A stretch of DNA of 64,000 bases from Tethya wilhelma (GCA_964030475.1 CAXIPT010000003.1:3033720-3097719); one strand, 5' to 3'; shown: positions 1-11,305, counted from the stretch's first letter. Numbers and translations: made by a program. The notes: generated by a model from the letters alone, not told the origin.

Positions 1-687
1 CGCTCGACACTCAAGTGCAGCACATGTCAAGGGAGACATCACGTGGCCCTTTGTTCAGGAAGAGGTATAGCCAGTGTCCAAACTCCCGCACAACCTTTAC
101 CTAGTGGCCACGTCACGGCTACCAACCTCTCTGCTACCCCTTGTGTGCCTATTTTACTGCAGACTGTATCCACCACTGCCCGTAACCCTGATGAGCCTTC
201 GGCCAGCACACGACTAAGATTCATATTGGATGGTGGAAGCCAACGGACGTATGTCACTTCAGAAGTAAAGGAGAGACTGAATCTACCCGTCCGACAGAGA
301 GAGAGACTGGTGATCAGAACGTTTGGAACTACTGAATCCTCCATACGAGAGTGTGAGGTGGTTGAGATTGACCTAGAGACCAAGAGAGATGGGGTACTCC
401 GATTATCAGCCCTCGTGGTCCCTTTCATTTGTGACCCGTTGACCAGTCAACCCACTTCCGAATCCTTTGAGACATATCACCATTTAACTGACCTAGAATC
501 ATCTGATCCTGTCAGTGCTGATGACACCCTACACACAGACATGCTCGTGGGTTCTGACCACTACTGGCGAGTGGTTACAGGCAAGTTGAAACGGGGGAGA
601 TCTGGACCGGTGGCAATTGAGACGAAGATGGGATGGGTCCTCTCTGGACCAATGAATCAACCTCCAAGCACAGCTAACCTCGCAATT
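1..687 (+). mobile_element. BEL/Pao retrotransposon Gag-Pol fragment (zinc knuckle + aspartic protease)
   Basis: One open frame runs from base 1 to the N at 688, with no start in the window. It opens with a zinc knuckle (CSTCQGRHHVALC, Cys-Cys-His-Cys spacing typical of BEL/Pao Gag), a linker, then a retropepsin-like domain with the active-site-like FILDGGSQRTYV. A later part with MLVGSDHYW and GWVLSGP is the conserved stretch seen before reverse transcriptase in BEL/Pao polyproteins. The frame is open over about 229 codons, so the copy may be young, but reverse transcriptase, RNase H, integrase and LTRs are not in the window because the sequence changes at the N. It is probably an unrelated contig end joined here. 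Family assignment is from motif recognition only. Confidence 0.85.
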
Positions 688-688
688 N
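688..688. other. Single-N contig join
   Basis: An isolated N at which the retrotransposon reading frame ends and the 2,033-bp segment shared with 26962-28994 begins. The partner copy continues differently beyond this point, so this N marks a real discontinuity rather than one uncertain base. Confidence 0.7.
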
Positions 689-2721
689 GAAAGCTCGCGC
701 TCATTGGTCGAAAACGGCCGTGACGTAGGTAATTAAAAGTGACCTGTGCTAGACCCTCTTTCTCTCCCTGGCGTTAGGCAGCGGTGAGAAAAGGGTCTAG
801 CTCGATAGACTAGGTTCTACACTGTAGCTAGGTCAGTGCATGCATGCAGTAGTTAGCCTTGGCACGTGCGCAGCACGTGCAGAGGGTTACCGTACCGTAG
901 TCGCACGTCACAGAAGGTACTTACGTTTATGAATCAGAATTATCTAGAAATTTGTTGTGTAGAATCTTGCAAAATGCTGTAGTTTCTGAGATTTGAGGCT
1001 TTTGTGCTTCCCAGAACGCTTAGCTTCGAAACCGCACCCACGATCATGCCCCATGTAGTGTGCGTTATCTAGAATTACAGTTGGACCAGTTCACGGTTCA
1101 GTTCAAAGCTCTGGGTCTAGCTGGATGTTATGTGCTTGGTTCAGTTGGCTTAGCTGCTTGCACAAGTAAGTAACTCAATTGATTGTTTTTATATGCTGCA
1201 ACTTGTCTCTTGACTACATACTGCCATGATGCAGCATCATGCAGTATGGCCTGTCTCAGTATGGTTCAGGCTATCTGAATATCTGCTTTCGAGCAGTATA
1301 ACTAAGCATTACTGTTCAAAGTTTTACCACTGGTTCAATGGATTTTCTAAACTTGAGTTTTCCTTACTGAGATCATTGTACTATCGGCTAGCTGAGACCA
1401 CTGAGGATCAGTCATGATTGATCATCAGTGCTAGGCCGCTGACACAGATCAGGCATACTGAGCTGGGACTTGTTGTATAAGTCTCAGTACTAATGGTCTT
1501 TTGTACACATGCATGTGTATTTATGCATGCTAGTTGGCCTGCTGCTTCATCACAGAGATGTGGTGGTGGCTGTACGGACAGTGTCACTGTGTGCCTATAG
1601 GTGATTATTTTCTAATACATTGACTCATAGTACTCATACAATGTCATGTATTTATGATACACTCTTTTACACAGCATAATATGCATACAAGTGCACTAGC
1701 TAGTTGTCAATGAGTGTGCTGAGGCTTGTGCACTGTCGGTGCTTTCATTGTATTTCAGTGTTTTTCCAATTTTATAAACATTTATCCCAAATCTATGAAC
1801 AAAATCATTTCTATTCATAAACCTTTAGAAATTTATCTGGCAACGCTGCTCAGCATATCGCATGCAAGATGTCTGACTCTGACGAGCTAGAGGAGATGCT
1901 CTCAGAGCACAAGGACCTGTTGACTCAGACATTTCTGTCTGAAGAGATGGACACCCAGGTGATACTCAGAGAGCTGAAGAAACATGATGTCCTGGATGAC
2001 AGGGACATTGAAGAGATACTCACCTCCAGAGATCTTCTTTCCAAGATTGATAAGAACGGTGCTCTCTTAGAACGGTTGCAAAAAAGAGGCCCTGATGCAT
2101 TTGATGTGTTCTTCAGGATCCTAACAGACGTCCACCCGCCATTGGCTGACCAGCTGCTGCCTGTTGGCTGTTGTATCCTCTGGTTCTGCCCCTCCCCCTC
2201 CCTGGCAGCCATGGCCGAACACACTCTCAACAAATACTATCACGTCAACTTCTCTAACATTAAAGGTCGAAGGTCACAGAAGAAGTATCTTCACAAGAGG
2301 GGGAGAGTGTTCCTTAAGGATGTTAGTGCCACCACCCTCTCACGGTTGTACCCTGACCAAGACTCACCAGATAGAATTAAGTACGTGAAAGGATCCAGGG
2401 ATTGTGAAGTCACGTTAACATTTCCAATCACTGATAAACCAGAGTTGGTTGAATTGGCAATACAGCAAGTGCTCTCGGATCACTCTGGCCACGATCTGTT
2501 TGTGATGAGTGGAGTGTGTGAGGGCATTAGGAGTGATGGTGGTGAGGCTGTGAGGAGTGGAGAGGTGATTATTGTCACTGATGCTCACAGACATCCTGGT
2601 GTTGATCAAAACATTCCAGCAAAGAATGACTTTATTGGCTCCGTGAGGAGAGAACTGAAGCTGCACAGCCCACCGTGGCTTCAAGAAGCTAGATCCAAGC
2701 TGGCAGCTCCTATTGGAGATC
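689..2721 (+). repeat. Arm 1 of a 2,033-bp exact inverted duplication
   Basis: Matches the reverse complement of 26962-28994. Landmarks map with a constant coordinate sum of 29683 (for example the start codon 1869 to 27814), so there is no indel, and every stretch I compared is identical. The arm is bounded on the left by the N at 688, and its partner is bounded by the N at 26961. It holds about 1.2 kb without a gene, apart from a hairpin near 736-815, followed by the CARD gene start. Exact identity with N-bounded ends points to an overlap between contigs that was not merged. Confidence 0.9.
736..815 (+). other. Conserved hairpin element, copy A
   Basis: GTGCTAGACCCT and AGGGTCTAGC form the base of a stem, followed by a C/T-rich arm and a complementary G/A-rich arm around a short loop. 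The same flanks and fold recur at 29190-29272 with a different inner stem sequence, and the exact inverted copy lies at 28868-28947. No coding potential. It could be a miniature transposon, a structured RNA or a small-RNA precursor; the sequence does not decide. Confidence 0.5.
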
Positions 2722-3008
2722 ACCCTAGACTGGCACCTCACTATGGGGGTGTGTGTAGCAGCCCAGCAGAGGCAGCTGCCCCTCGGCTCCTTGCCTCGGA
2801 CTCCCACTCCTATCAGTTCTACCAGCAGTGTCAGCAACATGTGGGCGGGGCTGATAAGCCGTGGTTCTCTTGTCTCGGAGTACGCAGCTACACCTCCATC
2901 AATAATGAGGAGGGTTACCATGACGACAGCAGCTGTTCAATGGCCAGTGTTGGTACAGCTGTGGAGGTGTGTCAAGGGTGGTATAATAGGAGGGCAGACA
3001 AGAAATGA
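1869..3008 (+). CDS. CARD-domain protein with uncharacterised C-terminal part
   Basis: Single-exon frame of 379 residues starting MSDSDELEEMLSEHKDLL. Residues of about 1-98 look like a caspase recruitment domain: six short amphipathic helices ending in KRGPDAFDVFF, close to the RGPQAF segment of caspase-2-type CARDs. Such domains pair homotypically in apoptosis or innate-immune signalling, so a cytosolic adaptor role is an inference. Residues of about 100-379 match no family I recognise; there is no caspase QACxG motif and no nucleotide-binding motif. The last 55 codons and the 3' flank are tandemly duplicated (2847-3212 and 3217-3594). The first 853 bases recur at 26962-27814. It converges on NDUFA9. 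Confident for the CARD, not for function. Confidence 0.7.
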   Translation: MSDSDELEEMLSEHKDLLTQTFLSEEMDTQVILRELKKHDVLDDRDIEEILTSRDLLSKIDKNGALLERLQKRGPDAFDVFFRILTDVHPPLADQLLPVGCCILWFCPSPSLAAMAEHTLNKYYHVNFSNIKGRRSQKKYLHKRGRVFLKDVSATTLSRLYPDQDSPDRIKYVKGSRDCEVTLTFPITDKPELVELAIQQVLSDHSGHDLFVMSGVCEGIRSDGGEAVRSGEVIIVTDAHRHPGVDQNIPAKNDFIGSVRRELKLHSPPWLQEARSKLAAPIGDHPRLAPHYGGVCSSPAEAAAPRLLASDSHSYQFYQQCQQHVGGADKPWFSCLGVRSYTSINNEEGYHDDSSCSMASVGTAVEVCQGWYNRRADKK

Positions 3009-3212
3009 GACTATCACACAGTTTTTATTGTAGTTTTTGATGAATTTAATTGGGCAACACACTATAATTATTATCTTAATATTAATTTTTGTTGTCATTT
3101 GTGTATATACATGTACTTTAATAATACTCAAACATAATAACAATAATTTGCTGCTAGTGACGTGGTCCAAGTCTACTTGGCTGGCTGACTAGAGGGGGGA
3201 GGTGGAAGGTGA
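2847..3212 (+). repeat. Tandem duplication unit 1 (CARD gene tail to NDUFA9 tail)
   Basis: About 370 bp containing the last codons of the CARD gene, the short intergenic gap and, at its right end, a fragment of the last NDUFA9 coding exon in antisense. Repeated at 3217-3594 with scattered substitutions and one small insertion. Here the CARD tail is the part in use and the NDUFA9 tail (near 3160-3212) is a relic. Confidence 0.85.
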
Positions 3213-3216
3213 CTGG

Positions 3217-3594
3217 GGCTGACAAGCCATGGTTCTCTTGTCTCGGAGTACGCAGCTACACCTCCATCAATAATGAGGAGGGTTACCATGACGACAGCGG
3301 CTGTTCAATGGCCAGTGTTGGTACAGCTGTGGAGGTGTGTCGAGGGTGGTATGATAGGAGGGCAGACAAGAAATGAGACTATCACAGTTTTTATTGTAGT
3401 TTTTGATGAATTAAATTTTGCAACACACTATAATTATTAGATCTTAATATTAATTTTTGTTGTCATTTGTGTATATACATGTACTAATACTCAAACTTTA
3501 ATAATACTCAAACATAATAATAATATAATTTGCTGCTATAGTGACGTGGTCCAAGTCTACTTGGCTGGCTGACTAGAGGGGGGAGGTGGAAGGT
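3217..3594 (+). repeat. Tandem duplication unit 2
   Basis: Second copy of the unit above. The duplicated CARD tail (about 3221-3377) stays open and ends at the same stop position, differing by a few conservative residues (S to G, Q to R, N to D), but has no obvious own start. The right end is the functional end of NDUFA9, whose stop codon lies at 3557-3559 on the minus strand. Confidence 0.85.
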
Positions 3595-4424
3595 CATCTA
3601 GGGGGCGATCAAAGTCAAGAAAGTCTCTGTATCTTCTGAGAATTGCAATGGCCTTGTTCTCCAGTTGAGTAGGAGTCACTCCAACATCCTCCAGACCAGG
3701 CACTCCTGCCGTGGGGAGGTTGGACAAATGAAGCTACAGCAGAAGGATGAAAGGCGTTAATGTAAGATTGACTGTAGCCATGACAACGTACTCTTGTAAG
3801 GATGTCCCTGGTCATATAAGGTATGAATGGACTCTGCTCCAACATGAAGGCTACAAAACTAGAAAGACAAGCAAACAGGCGATAACAATACTACAATTAT
3901 CAGGGTGATTGATCCAATCATGAACGTACCGGAAGACAGGCCTTGGTACGAGAGTGATGCTACAGTTTCTGTAGGCCACCTGATAGATGTAGTGGATGAG
4001 ATCTGTGAGGAGGTAACTCTTGGGCCTGAACATGGAAAGAAGAGGGAGGGAACTCTAAGCCACTGAGGATCCTCAAATTCCTACTCATCCACTCACCCAA
4101 CAAACTCGTAGGTCCTTCCAGCCGTGCTGGGGTCAGCAATGAGGTTCGGCACAGCACTGGCTACGTCTCCCACCTAGCATATATAAATAGCATGATACAT
4201 GACTTCATGAATTAACTATCTATAAATAGAACACTGTATACCCTTACATAGACTGGCATCTTCGTGGTGTCCACTCCTGCACGTAACATCGGGATCGTCC
4301 CAAAGGGGAAAACCCTGAGACTGGCATAGTAATTAAGCAGTCTATCCTCGTGTCCATAAGTGTCTGCAGGTCGGACAATAGTAGCAGATGGAAAGACTTC
4401 TTGGACAACTTGCTCTCCAAGAGC

Positions 4425-4465
<41 letters not shown>

Positions 4466-5342
4466 GCGTGCGTGTGTGTGCGTGTGTGAGTGTGTGTGTG
4501 TGTGTTCAACTATTCAACTAGTACGACGCTGGTGCTTGCAAGTTACAACACCTTAGATTGTAGAAACTTGGAGGATGATTCTTGATCTGCGTTGAGAGCA
4601 GAGAAATGGATGAGTCTCTTCACATTGGCCAACCTGCATGCCTCGGCTATGGTGTGGGCTCCCTGCACGTGGACATCTTGGAACTTGAAGTTCCTAAGAC
4701 ACACAACAAGAGACAATCTCACAAGTGCACAGCCAGCGTTGCCATGCCAACCTTGTCTCATAGTCCCTGCCCACCAGATTGATGACCACATCAGAGTGCT
4801 TCACAGCTTTGAACACAGACTCTGGGTCTCGCAAATCATAATCCTGGAGTCACAGAGAGAGAACACAGGATCAATACCGGACAACTCTCTCTGTCTCTCT
4901 CACCAAGAAGACGACCTGACCAAGATCTCCCATGAGTCTAAGATGGCGGTAGTCATGTTCGTCTCCTCTGTAAGGGACCACCAGCTGAGAGCCAATCCGA
5001 CCTAGTCTGTTGACGACATATCTGCCCATGAAACCAGTTGCCCCAAACACAGTGGCCACGATACCACTGAAGGAGGACCTCCCGCCAGCACCGCGCTTTT
5101 CTAAACTGCTAGAGTGGCGCTGAAGACAAACAAGATCTCATACACAGTTTTTTTCATATGAGTGACCTTTGTACCTGGCAACCAACTGCAGGCAGGAGCC
5201 GTCTTTGTAGGGTCTGCTTTGCTCCTCCTTCAACAGAATATACATTTTAGGATGTCAATATTTGTCTGTGTTATCGTCCACGCTTACCGTAGAGAGAAAC
5301 TGGGTTGCGCGAGAGACGTCCAAACACTTGGAAAGATGCCAT
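3557..5342 (-). CDS. NDUFA9: NDUFA9, complex I 39-kDa subunit (multi-exon)
   Basis: Accessory subunit of mitochondrial complex I, an atypical short-chain dehydrogenase that binds NADPH. The minus-strand exons read as one orthologue: exon 1 (5342-5288, [16 protein letters not shown], a plausible mitochondrial presequence), exon 2 (5100-4904) with the Rossmann motif [17 protein letters not shown] and MGDLGQVVF, then exons near 4845-4757, 4690-4560, 4418-4249, 4176-4100, 4026-3928, 3858-3800 and 3735-3557. The later part has [34 protein letters not shown] and the ending SSQPAK. The start was chosen because it gives the presequence and the correct phase into exon 2; the acceptor nearest in phase is after TTTAG at 5101. 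Outer exon edges are approximate. A (TG)n tract lies in an intron. Confidence 0.9.
4429..4506. repeat. (TG)n microsatellite in NDUFA9 intron
   Basis: About 75 bp of TG with a few interruptions, between NDUFA9 exons. Confidence 0.95.
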
Positions 5343-6358
5343 TTTGAGTGTTGAAGGGGTTAAACGATTTGTACACTTAGTGGGCGTGGTTTAGGAAAGT
5401 TAGAGGAAACGTTGGCAGTGATCAAAGCAGAAGTTTGTCAACCAAAGGGGGTTGCCGTCAGTGCCTGGAGCGTTTCAGAGGTAGCAGGTGAGTTGTGCGG
5501 AGTGTGTACTAGCGAAACAAGTCATGAGGCTGAATTGCACCAGCGTATGCATCAAATATCCTCAAAACCATAATTAGGTTTAAATAAATATTGATGAGAA
5601 TGAGTCACCTACCTCGTCTACCTAGGCCTGGATGCTACCATAATGATGCTACCAATCAGGTGGTATTTCATGCAATGATGGCTAGCAATTCTCTCCTTTG
5701 TGTTACACTAAAAGATCACTGGTTGTTTCTAAGGCTTGTGTTGACCTTCCTCCCACTGCCTTCTATGGTCATGGAAGGTTGGTGTACTCCCTCTAGGCAT
5801 TTGTCTCTGCATCCTGCACTCATTCCATCCACCAGTGGGTGGACACATTGCTGTATTGCCAATCACACCAGGAGCACCTAGACAGACTAGCGAAATATCT
5901 AGCTGTTGACTTGTTTTTAGTGTGTGTGTGTGTGTGTTGTTCTGTTGGTGCAGTTGGCCAGCCTTAGGTGGCATCCACTGGTTTCCTTAGTTGGTGCTGT
6001 TATGCACTAGCTAATCACTGTTGTTTCATAGTTGACGTAATTATTCATTGGAACTAATTAGCAGTGTGTAATTGGCCAGCTGGGAGTACCATATCAACTA
6101 GCTGGGTGTCCTCCCATTGCCAGCATGTTGGTGGGCCCACCCTCCCATTGCCAGCATGTCGCTAGGATGGTGGGCCCAGCTATTATGGAGGGGGAGCAGG
6201 CTTATGTGGGTGGGAGTGTTCCATGCCTAGCATTCTAATGCACTTGTGACTTGGAATGTGAGCATCAAAACACTCACCATGTACGTACACACACTCATTG
6301 TTATCAGATTGTACTGCCCCCCACACACACACACACACACACACATACACCAGTGATA
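5343..6358. other. Intergenic region between NDUFA9 and the phosphatase gene
   Basis: About 1 kb without a recognisable coding exon. A possible non-coding first exon of the downstream phosphatase ends near 5489, where GTGAGT follows a purine-rich stretch; this is inferred from the donor alone. A short imperfect direct duplication around CCCATTGCCAGCATG lies at 6111-6178, and TG/CA runs at 5920-5937 and 6322-6344. Confidence 0.5.
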
Positions 6359-6969
6359 ATGGCAGACCCAATAGTGAGCACAGCTAAAACTGTCCTCCAT
6401 CATTTGTCTGAGCTGTTCAAGGTGTACCCAGTAGAGAACCAGTGGACCAAGGAGTGCAAGCTACTTACCCAGGTGAGCCACACATAGCAGAAATCAACTA
6501 GAATACAGCCACACACTGATAGAGTGCCACATGTAATTGTGGATTTTTTTTAAACTGTATAAATTTGATGGTTTGCTCCACAGAATGTAAAATTTAAAGT
6601 TTTGACGAAGTTAAATTTCGCAATTTGCATGTGTGCTATACATCAGGCAAAATATTGGCGGATTTAAGTTTGACAATTTGGACTTTAAAATCGAATATTT
6701 CCAGCTATCCGGTATACCAGGTGGTGCTTCTAGTGGTGTTCAGTTTAGCACAATCCTTAAATGATGTTCATCTGTGGTTGGTACTTGTCATGGTTTATGT
6801 ACATGTGTGTGTGTGTGTCCCAGGAGCCGACACTGATCAATGAAGATGTGGTGGCCTCCATTACAAGCAGAGCTGGGGAACTGATGAGGAAGGAAGCTAA
6901 CGTACTCAGACTAGATACACCCACTGTGGTAAGCCAATACCAGCAGCAACTGGATCTGTTTGATCATCA

Positions 6970-7040
<71 letters not shown>

Positions 7041-8086
7041 CCCCCCTCTCCTGGTGCAGGTGGTTGGGGACATCCATGGCCAATGCTGTGACCTTTTCAA
7101 TGTGTTTGAGTTCACTCATGGGAGGGACCTGATGTGCAGATCAGCTGACCATTCTCTCACTAATGGAGACAACTCTCTTCCTTCTGAGCAGCCTCCCCAA
7201 GCAGAGGGCTCTGATGCAGCAAGGCCTCTCTCCCCAGCAGAGCTCCCAATGAGAAAAAGGTCGCAGTGTGTCAGTGGCGGGAGGGGTGCACCAAGAGATG
7301 ACCAGAAAGAGACAGCTAACGGCCATGACTCTTCTCCTTCCTGTGAGCAAGAAGGCTCTTCTCCTCACCTGGAGGATGACGAGGGACTGGAGCTGAATCT
7401 CTCTCACGACTCCAACCACAAGTACCTCTTCCTGGGGGACTATGTGGACAGAGGCAGCCACTCCCTCGAGGTCATCATGTTCTTGCTGTGCCTCAAGGTC
7501 GCCTACCCTCATCGGGTGTTTCTCCTCCGAGGGAACCACGAGTCACGGAGCATGTCCTCCCGGGAGTACCTTGACATGCCCAGCTTCTGCAACGAGTGTG
7601 AGATCAAGGTCGGGGAGAAGGCCTATGATTGTTTCATGGCTGCCTTTGACACCCTGCCTCTGGCAGCCATTGTTGAGAATGAGCTGGGAGGAAGGTGGCT
7701 CTGCTGCCACGGAGGACTGGGTGAGTGAGGTCATAGTGATTTTATAACAGAGAAATGGACAATAATTTCTACTCCATTAGGGGTAGATGTGTTTTGGTAG
7801 TTTTCATATTCCACATTTTGTGGGTTCCTAGTGAAACACAGCCTTGTTTTAGCTGGCTTCTCCTTGGTCTCTGATGATGGCTGTTACCATTCATCACTGA
7901 CCTGTCTGTGGTAGCTGCTGCTGGTGTTAATCACCAGCTACACAGGAAGAAAGACCCTCATGAACCAAACTCACTTGTTGTACGACAGATACAGTGTCAA
8001 TAGAGGCATTGTCAAGGCATTCAGAACACAACTAGTGAAATACCTGGAGACAAATGTCTTGTAATCTATTCTTATCTTTGTGTGCN

Positions 8087-8166
<80 letters not shown>

Positions 8167-10345
8167 ATCGCAGGTCCTAAGATCCACTCTCTCTCTGATC
8201 TTGAAGCCATTGATCGTTTCACGGAGCCTCCAATGACAGGTCCGTTCTGTGACCTCATCTGGTCGGACCCCCTCAGGGAAGATGTCCTTGGATACAAGCT
8301 CTCAGAGAGTGACTTCGTAGAGGTTAGCCCCCATCTGTGTGGCCAGCTAGAGACTATCTGTGTGGCCAGCTAGAGACTATCTGTGTGGCCAGCTAGAGAC
8401 TATCTGTGTGGCCAGCTAGAGACTATCAACGTTGTATTGTATTGGTTTACATCTTGAATTACAAGTTTCACAAACTTGGATATTGTATGTTGAAGTAATT
8501 TCCCTTTTGTTTTCTGTATTATATACATACACCCATAGCATCTCTTTTACAAAGAACACAGTGCAATATGTTTGTGATTCTGTAGATGTAGTATGTAAAC
8601 ATATTGTGTCTGCTAATGATCCGTGAAATGCTGTGTCCTTCCTCAGTTCCTGGAAATTGACTACATGCCCAACCCACCTCGTGGCTGCTCCTATTTCTAT
8701 GGCCATGCAGCTCTCGACCCGTTCCTGAAGGCCAACAACCTACTGGGTCTAATTAGAGCCCACCAGTGTAAGGAAGAGGGGGTGGGGTTTGACTACTCTG
8801 ACGACAGGGTGGTCACCTACCCCTTCCCCCTGGTCACAACACTCTTTTCAGCCTCCAACTACTGTGGTACCCATGGCAACAAGGGTGCTGTGATAATCTT
8901 CTGCAGCGATGATGTTCAGGTAGTCTTATGTCATATTTTAATAAACATACATACATATATGTATTTGACTGTTTCATTTCAGATTCTCAAATTCTCTCAT
9001 TCTGGTGAGATGAAGATTGAGAGTGCCCCTTACATTGCTGCTAAAATTGAAAGTGAATCTCAACAAGAGGGGAAGAGTGTTCTGGTTAAAGCCAGTCCTT
9101 CACAGGAGCTTCCTTCAGAAGACACGATAGAGGAGGAGGAGGAGGAGGAGGCAACAAAAGAAGACGAAAAGAAGGAAGCTGAAAAGGAGGAAACAAAAGA
9201 TGATGTAAAGAAAGAATCGGTGGAGAAAGAGAGTGCTCCATCAGAGGAAGCCAGTGAGCTCACAGCTGAAGAGAAAGAGAGACAGCTCAAGAAACAGCGG
9301 AGGCAAGTGGTTATCAACCTCCCTGGGAACACTCCTACCATCCACGAAGACAAGGAGTTGAGAACTGGTGGTGATGAAGTTGTCCTGAGACGCAACTTGC
9401 CCTCGCGATCGCACACCATGAACCTTGGCTCGTGTTCAAGAAGAACTGGAGAGCTTCGTAGGCAGAGTCTGTGCATGTTGAGACAAGGTCACACAGGGGA
9501 GAGGGGGAGCCTCAAGTTCAGAGCAGCTCTGAGGAAAGACTCTGTGAATGAGGTGCACCCTGGCTGGGAGAGCATCAGGAAGCTGACCAGGGTGGTGGGG
9601 TGAGTGTCTCTCAATGTGTGTGTGTGTAGGAATCTTTATCATTTAACGTGAACACCCTCAGACGACTGCAGTTGATTCGCAGGAAGAGTTCACCGAGTCC
9701 TGAGCCTCCGCCAGTTCTGCTGCCCATCAACAAAGACAGTATCGAAGAAACAGAGGAACCACCTGAGCAGCAGCAGCAGCAGCAGCAGCAGTCTCTGTCC
9801 CACTCCATATCAAGGTACACACTAGAGAGAGAGGGGGGGTAGGCAGGGAGAGTGTAGCCAGGGGGGCATAGCCAGTGGGGATGTGTAGAAATAATATGTA
9901 CTGGTGTTCTTCTATTGCAGGAGTCTGTTGTCCAAGATTGGAGACCAGGACAGCAAGCAACTGAGGCTGGTCTTTGACTCCATTGACAAGAACAGAGATG
10001 GAGCACTCAGTCACAAAGAGCTGGAGGACTTTGCACTGGAATTAGGGTCAGTGTTATCACTGTTGGAGTGGATCAGAGAATTAATGACTGAGATATTTTA
10101 TTCCATTCCAGGAACACCCATTCCCCAGTCATCACTAGTGAAGTCAACAAACTGCTCCAAGATATGGACACAGGTAGAGTCACTAGTTTGATCATGTGAG
10201 TGTCATGTGACCAGCCATTACGTTGTGTACAGATAAAGACGGGAGAGTGAGTTTTGATGAGTTCACTAAGTACATGGCAACAGTGGCACTGATTGACTTG
10301 AGAGTCGAATCACCGGACTCTGACCTCGAGGAGGCAACCCCTTAG
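6359..10345 (+). CDS. Calcineurin-like PPP phosphatase with C-terminal EF-hands
   Basis: Ten exons read in phase: 6359-6472, 6824-6928, 7060-7720, 8174-8322, 8647-8919, 8983-9599, 9662-9814, 9921-10046, 10112-10173, 10233-10345; about 790 residues. The catalytic core has GDIHGQ, GDYVDRG, RGNHE, CCHGGLG and the calcineurin-like [11 protein letters not shown] and [14 protein letters not shown], so the metal-binding and catalytic residues of PPP Ser/Thr phosphatases are present. An insert of about 85 residues separates GDIHGQ from GDYVDRG. A Glu/Lys-rich linker and eight glutamines precede two EF-hands ([12 protein letters not shown] and [12 protein letters not shown]). This suggests calcium control within one chain. 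The core resembles calcineurin A more than PPEF, but the EF-hand fusion resembles PPEF, so no symbol is given. Confidence 0.88.
6970..7036. repeat. (TC)n tract before phosphatase exon 3
   Basis: About 67 bp of TC ending some 20 bp before the exon 3 acceptor at 7059, where it could serve as an oversized polypyrimidine tract. Confidence 0.95.
8082..8164. repeat. (TG)n tract with single N at 8086
   Basis: About 80 bp of TG ending 9 bp before the exon 4 acceptor. The N near its left edge suggests contigs joined inside the repeat, so its length is unreliable. Confidence 0.95.
8335..8427. repeat. Four-copy 23-bp minisatellite in phosphatase intron 4
   Basis: Four consecutive near-identical copies of a 23-bp unit beginning TGTGTGGCCAGCTAGAGAC, a few bases after the exon 4 donor. 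Confidence 0.95.
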
Positions 10346-10592
10346 TAATTATTATAATAATTGATCATCACTCTTTTTTAACAAACACATCTTTTATCAC
10401 GGGAAGACCATACTCGTATATATACTTTGTGGTATTATAAAATATTATTACTGTTTTACTCATATTGCTGTGTGTGTCTTGGGATGTCAACAGTTACAGC
10501 ATTAATTTAGTATTGAAGTGATATTCACATTTGTAAATGACCACACCCACCAGTAATTAAATTCAGCTGTTGGCAGTAAACAAACTGTTGGC

Positions 10593-11305
10593 ATGTTGTA
10601 CGATAAGGTGACGAATTGGACAGTAGCTGCTCTAGCAGTTACTGCAGCTGTTGTTGCCATGGCAACCACCTCCTCCAGACCCCCTCTTGTCCCCCACAGT
10701 GTCCAGTGGAAGGACTGCAGTGAGTGACAGCTAGCCATCACATACACCACTGCTACCAATGTATGTACTGCCATGTGTTGCTGTGACCAACGTACAGGTG
10801 ATGGCTATGGCTACCCTAATACCCTCAACAACGTCACCTTCACTAGTGACCAGCCCAAGAGAGGCTCTCCCTTGAAGCTCACCATAAACATCTCCCTAGG
10901 TACATGTGCTCTAGCCTGGCCAGTCAGTCATGGAACCATAGAGGTCACCTCATCATGTGTTGTCTCTACAGGTATGGAGGAGGACGGTGGCTATGGGGAG
11001 TGCAAGATGGCCGCCAGCTCCAACAGCAGCGAGGCCATCATCAAGTACCTCAGTCTCTGTGACCTCCACCACTGCCCCATTCCAAAGGGACTGGCTTACA
11101 TCGACATCACCCTGGACATCCCCAGGAACGTCACACAGGTATAGGGTATGCCTCGATCATTTTACACCTGCCCTGTGTACAACACATGCACCCACCCACC
11201 CACCCACCCTGTCACATGCAGGGGAACTACAGCGGAGGGTGTGCCGTGTTCTATGGCACAAGAGCGTACATCTTTTGTGTACACTTAGAAATGAACATTG
11301 TCTAA
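10593..11305 (+). CDS. ML-domain (NPC2/MD-2-like) secreted lipid-binding protein
   Basis: Four exons (10593-10719, 10798-10899, 10972-11138, 11222-11305) give 159 residues. An N-terminal hydrophobic signal (WTVAALAVTAAVVAMA) precedes a small beta-sandwich domain with the ML cysteine pattern: WKDCS, GECKM, YLSLCDLHHCPIPKG, GGCAVFY and IFCVHLEM. ML proteins such as NPC2, GM2 activator and fungal phosphatidylglycerol/phosphatidylinositol transfer protein bind single lipids in lysosomes or outside the cell; DLHHCPI and the final FCV segment are closest to the NPC2-type branch. N-glycosylation sites (NNVT, NIS, NSS, NVT, NYS) support secretion. Its stop lies 33 bp from that of convergent CFAP157. 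The lipid ligand cannot be read from the sequence. Confidence 0.8.

Noticed and set aside
8054..8373. Frames rich in alternating Cys/Val or His/Thr at dinucleotide tracts
   Set aside because: Pure translation of (TG)n/(CA)n repeats; the same holds for Glu-Arg runs at (GA)n near 36522 and 43206.
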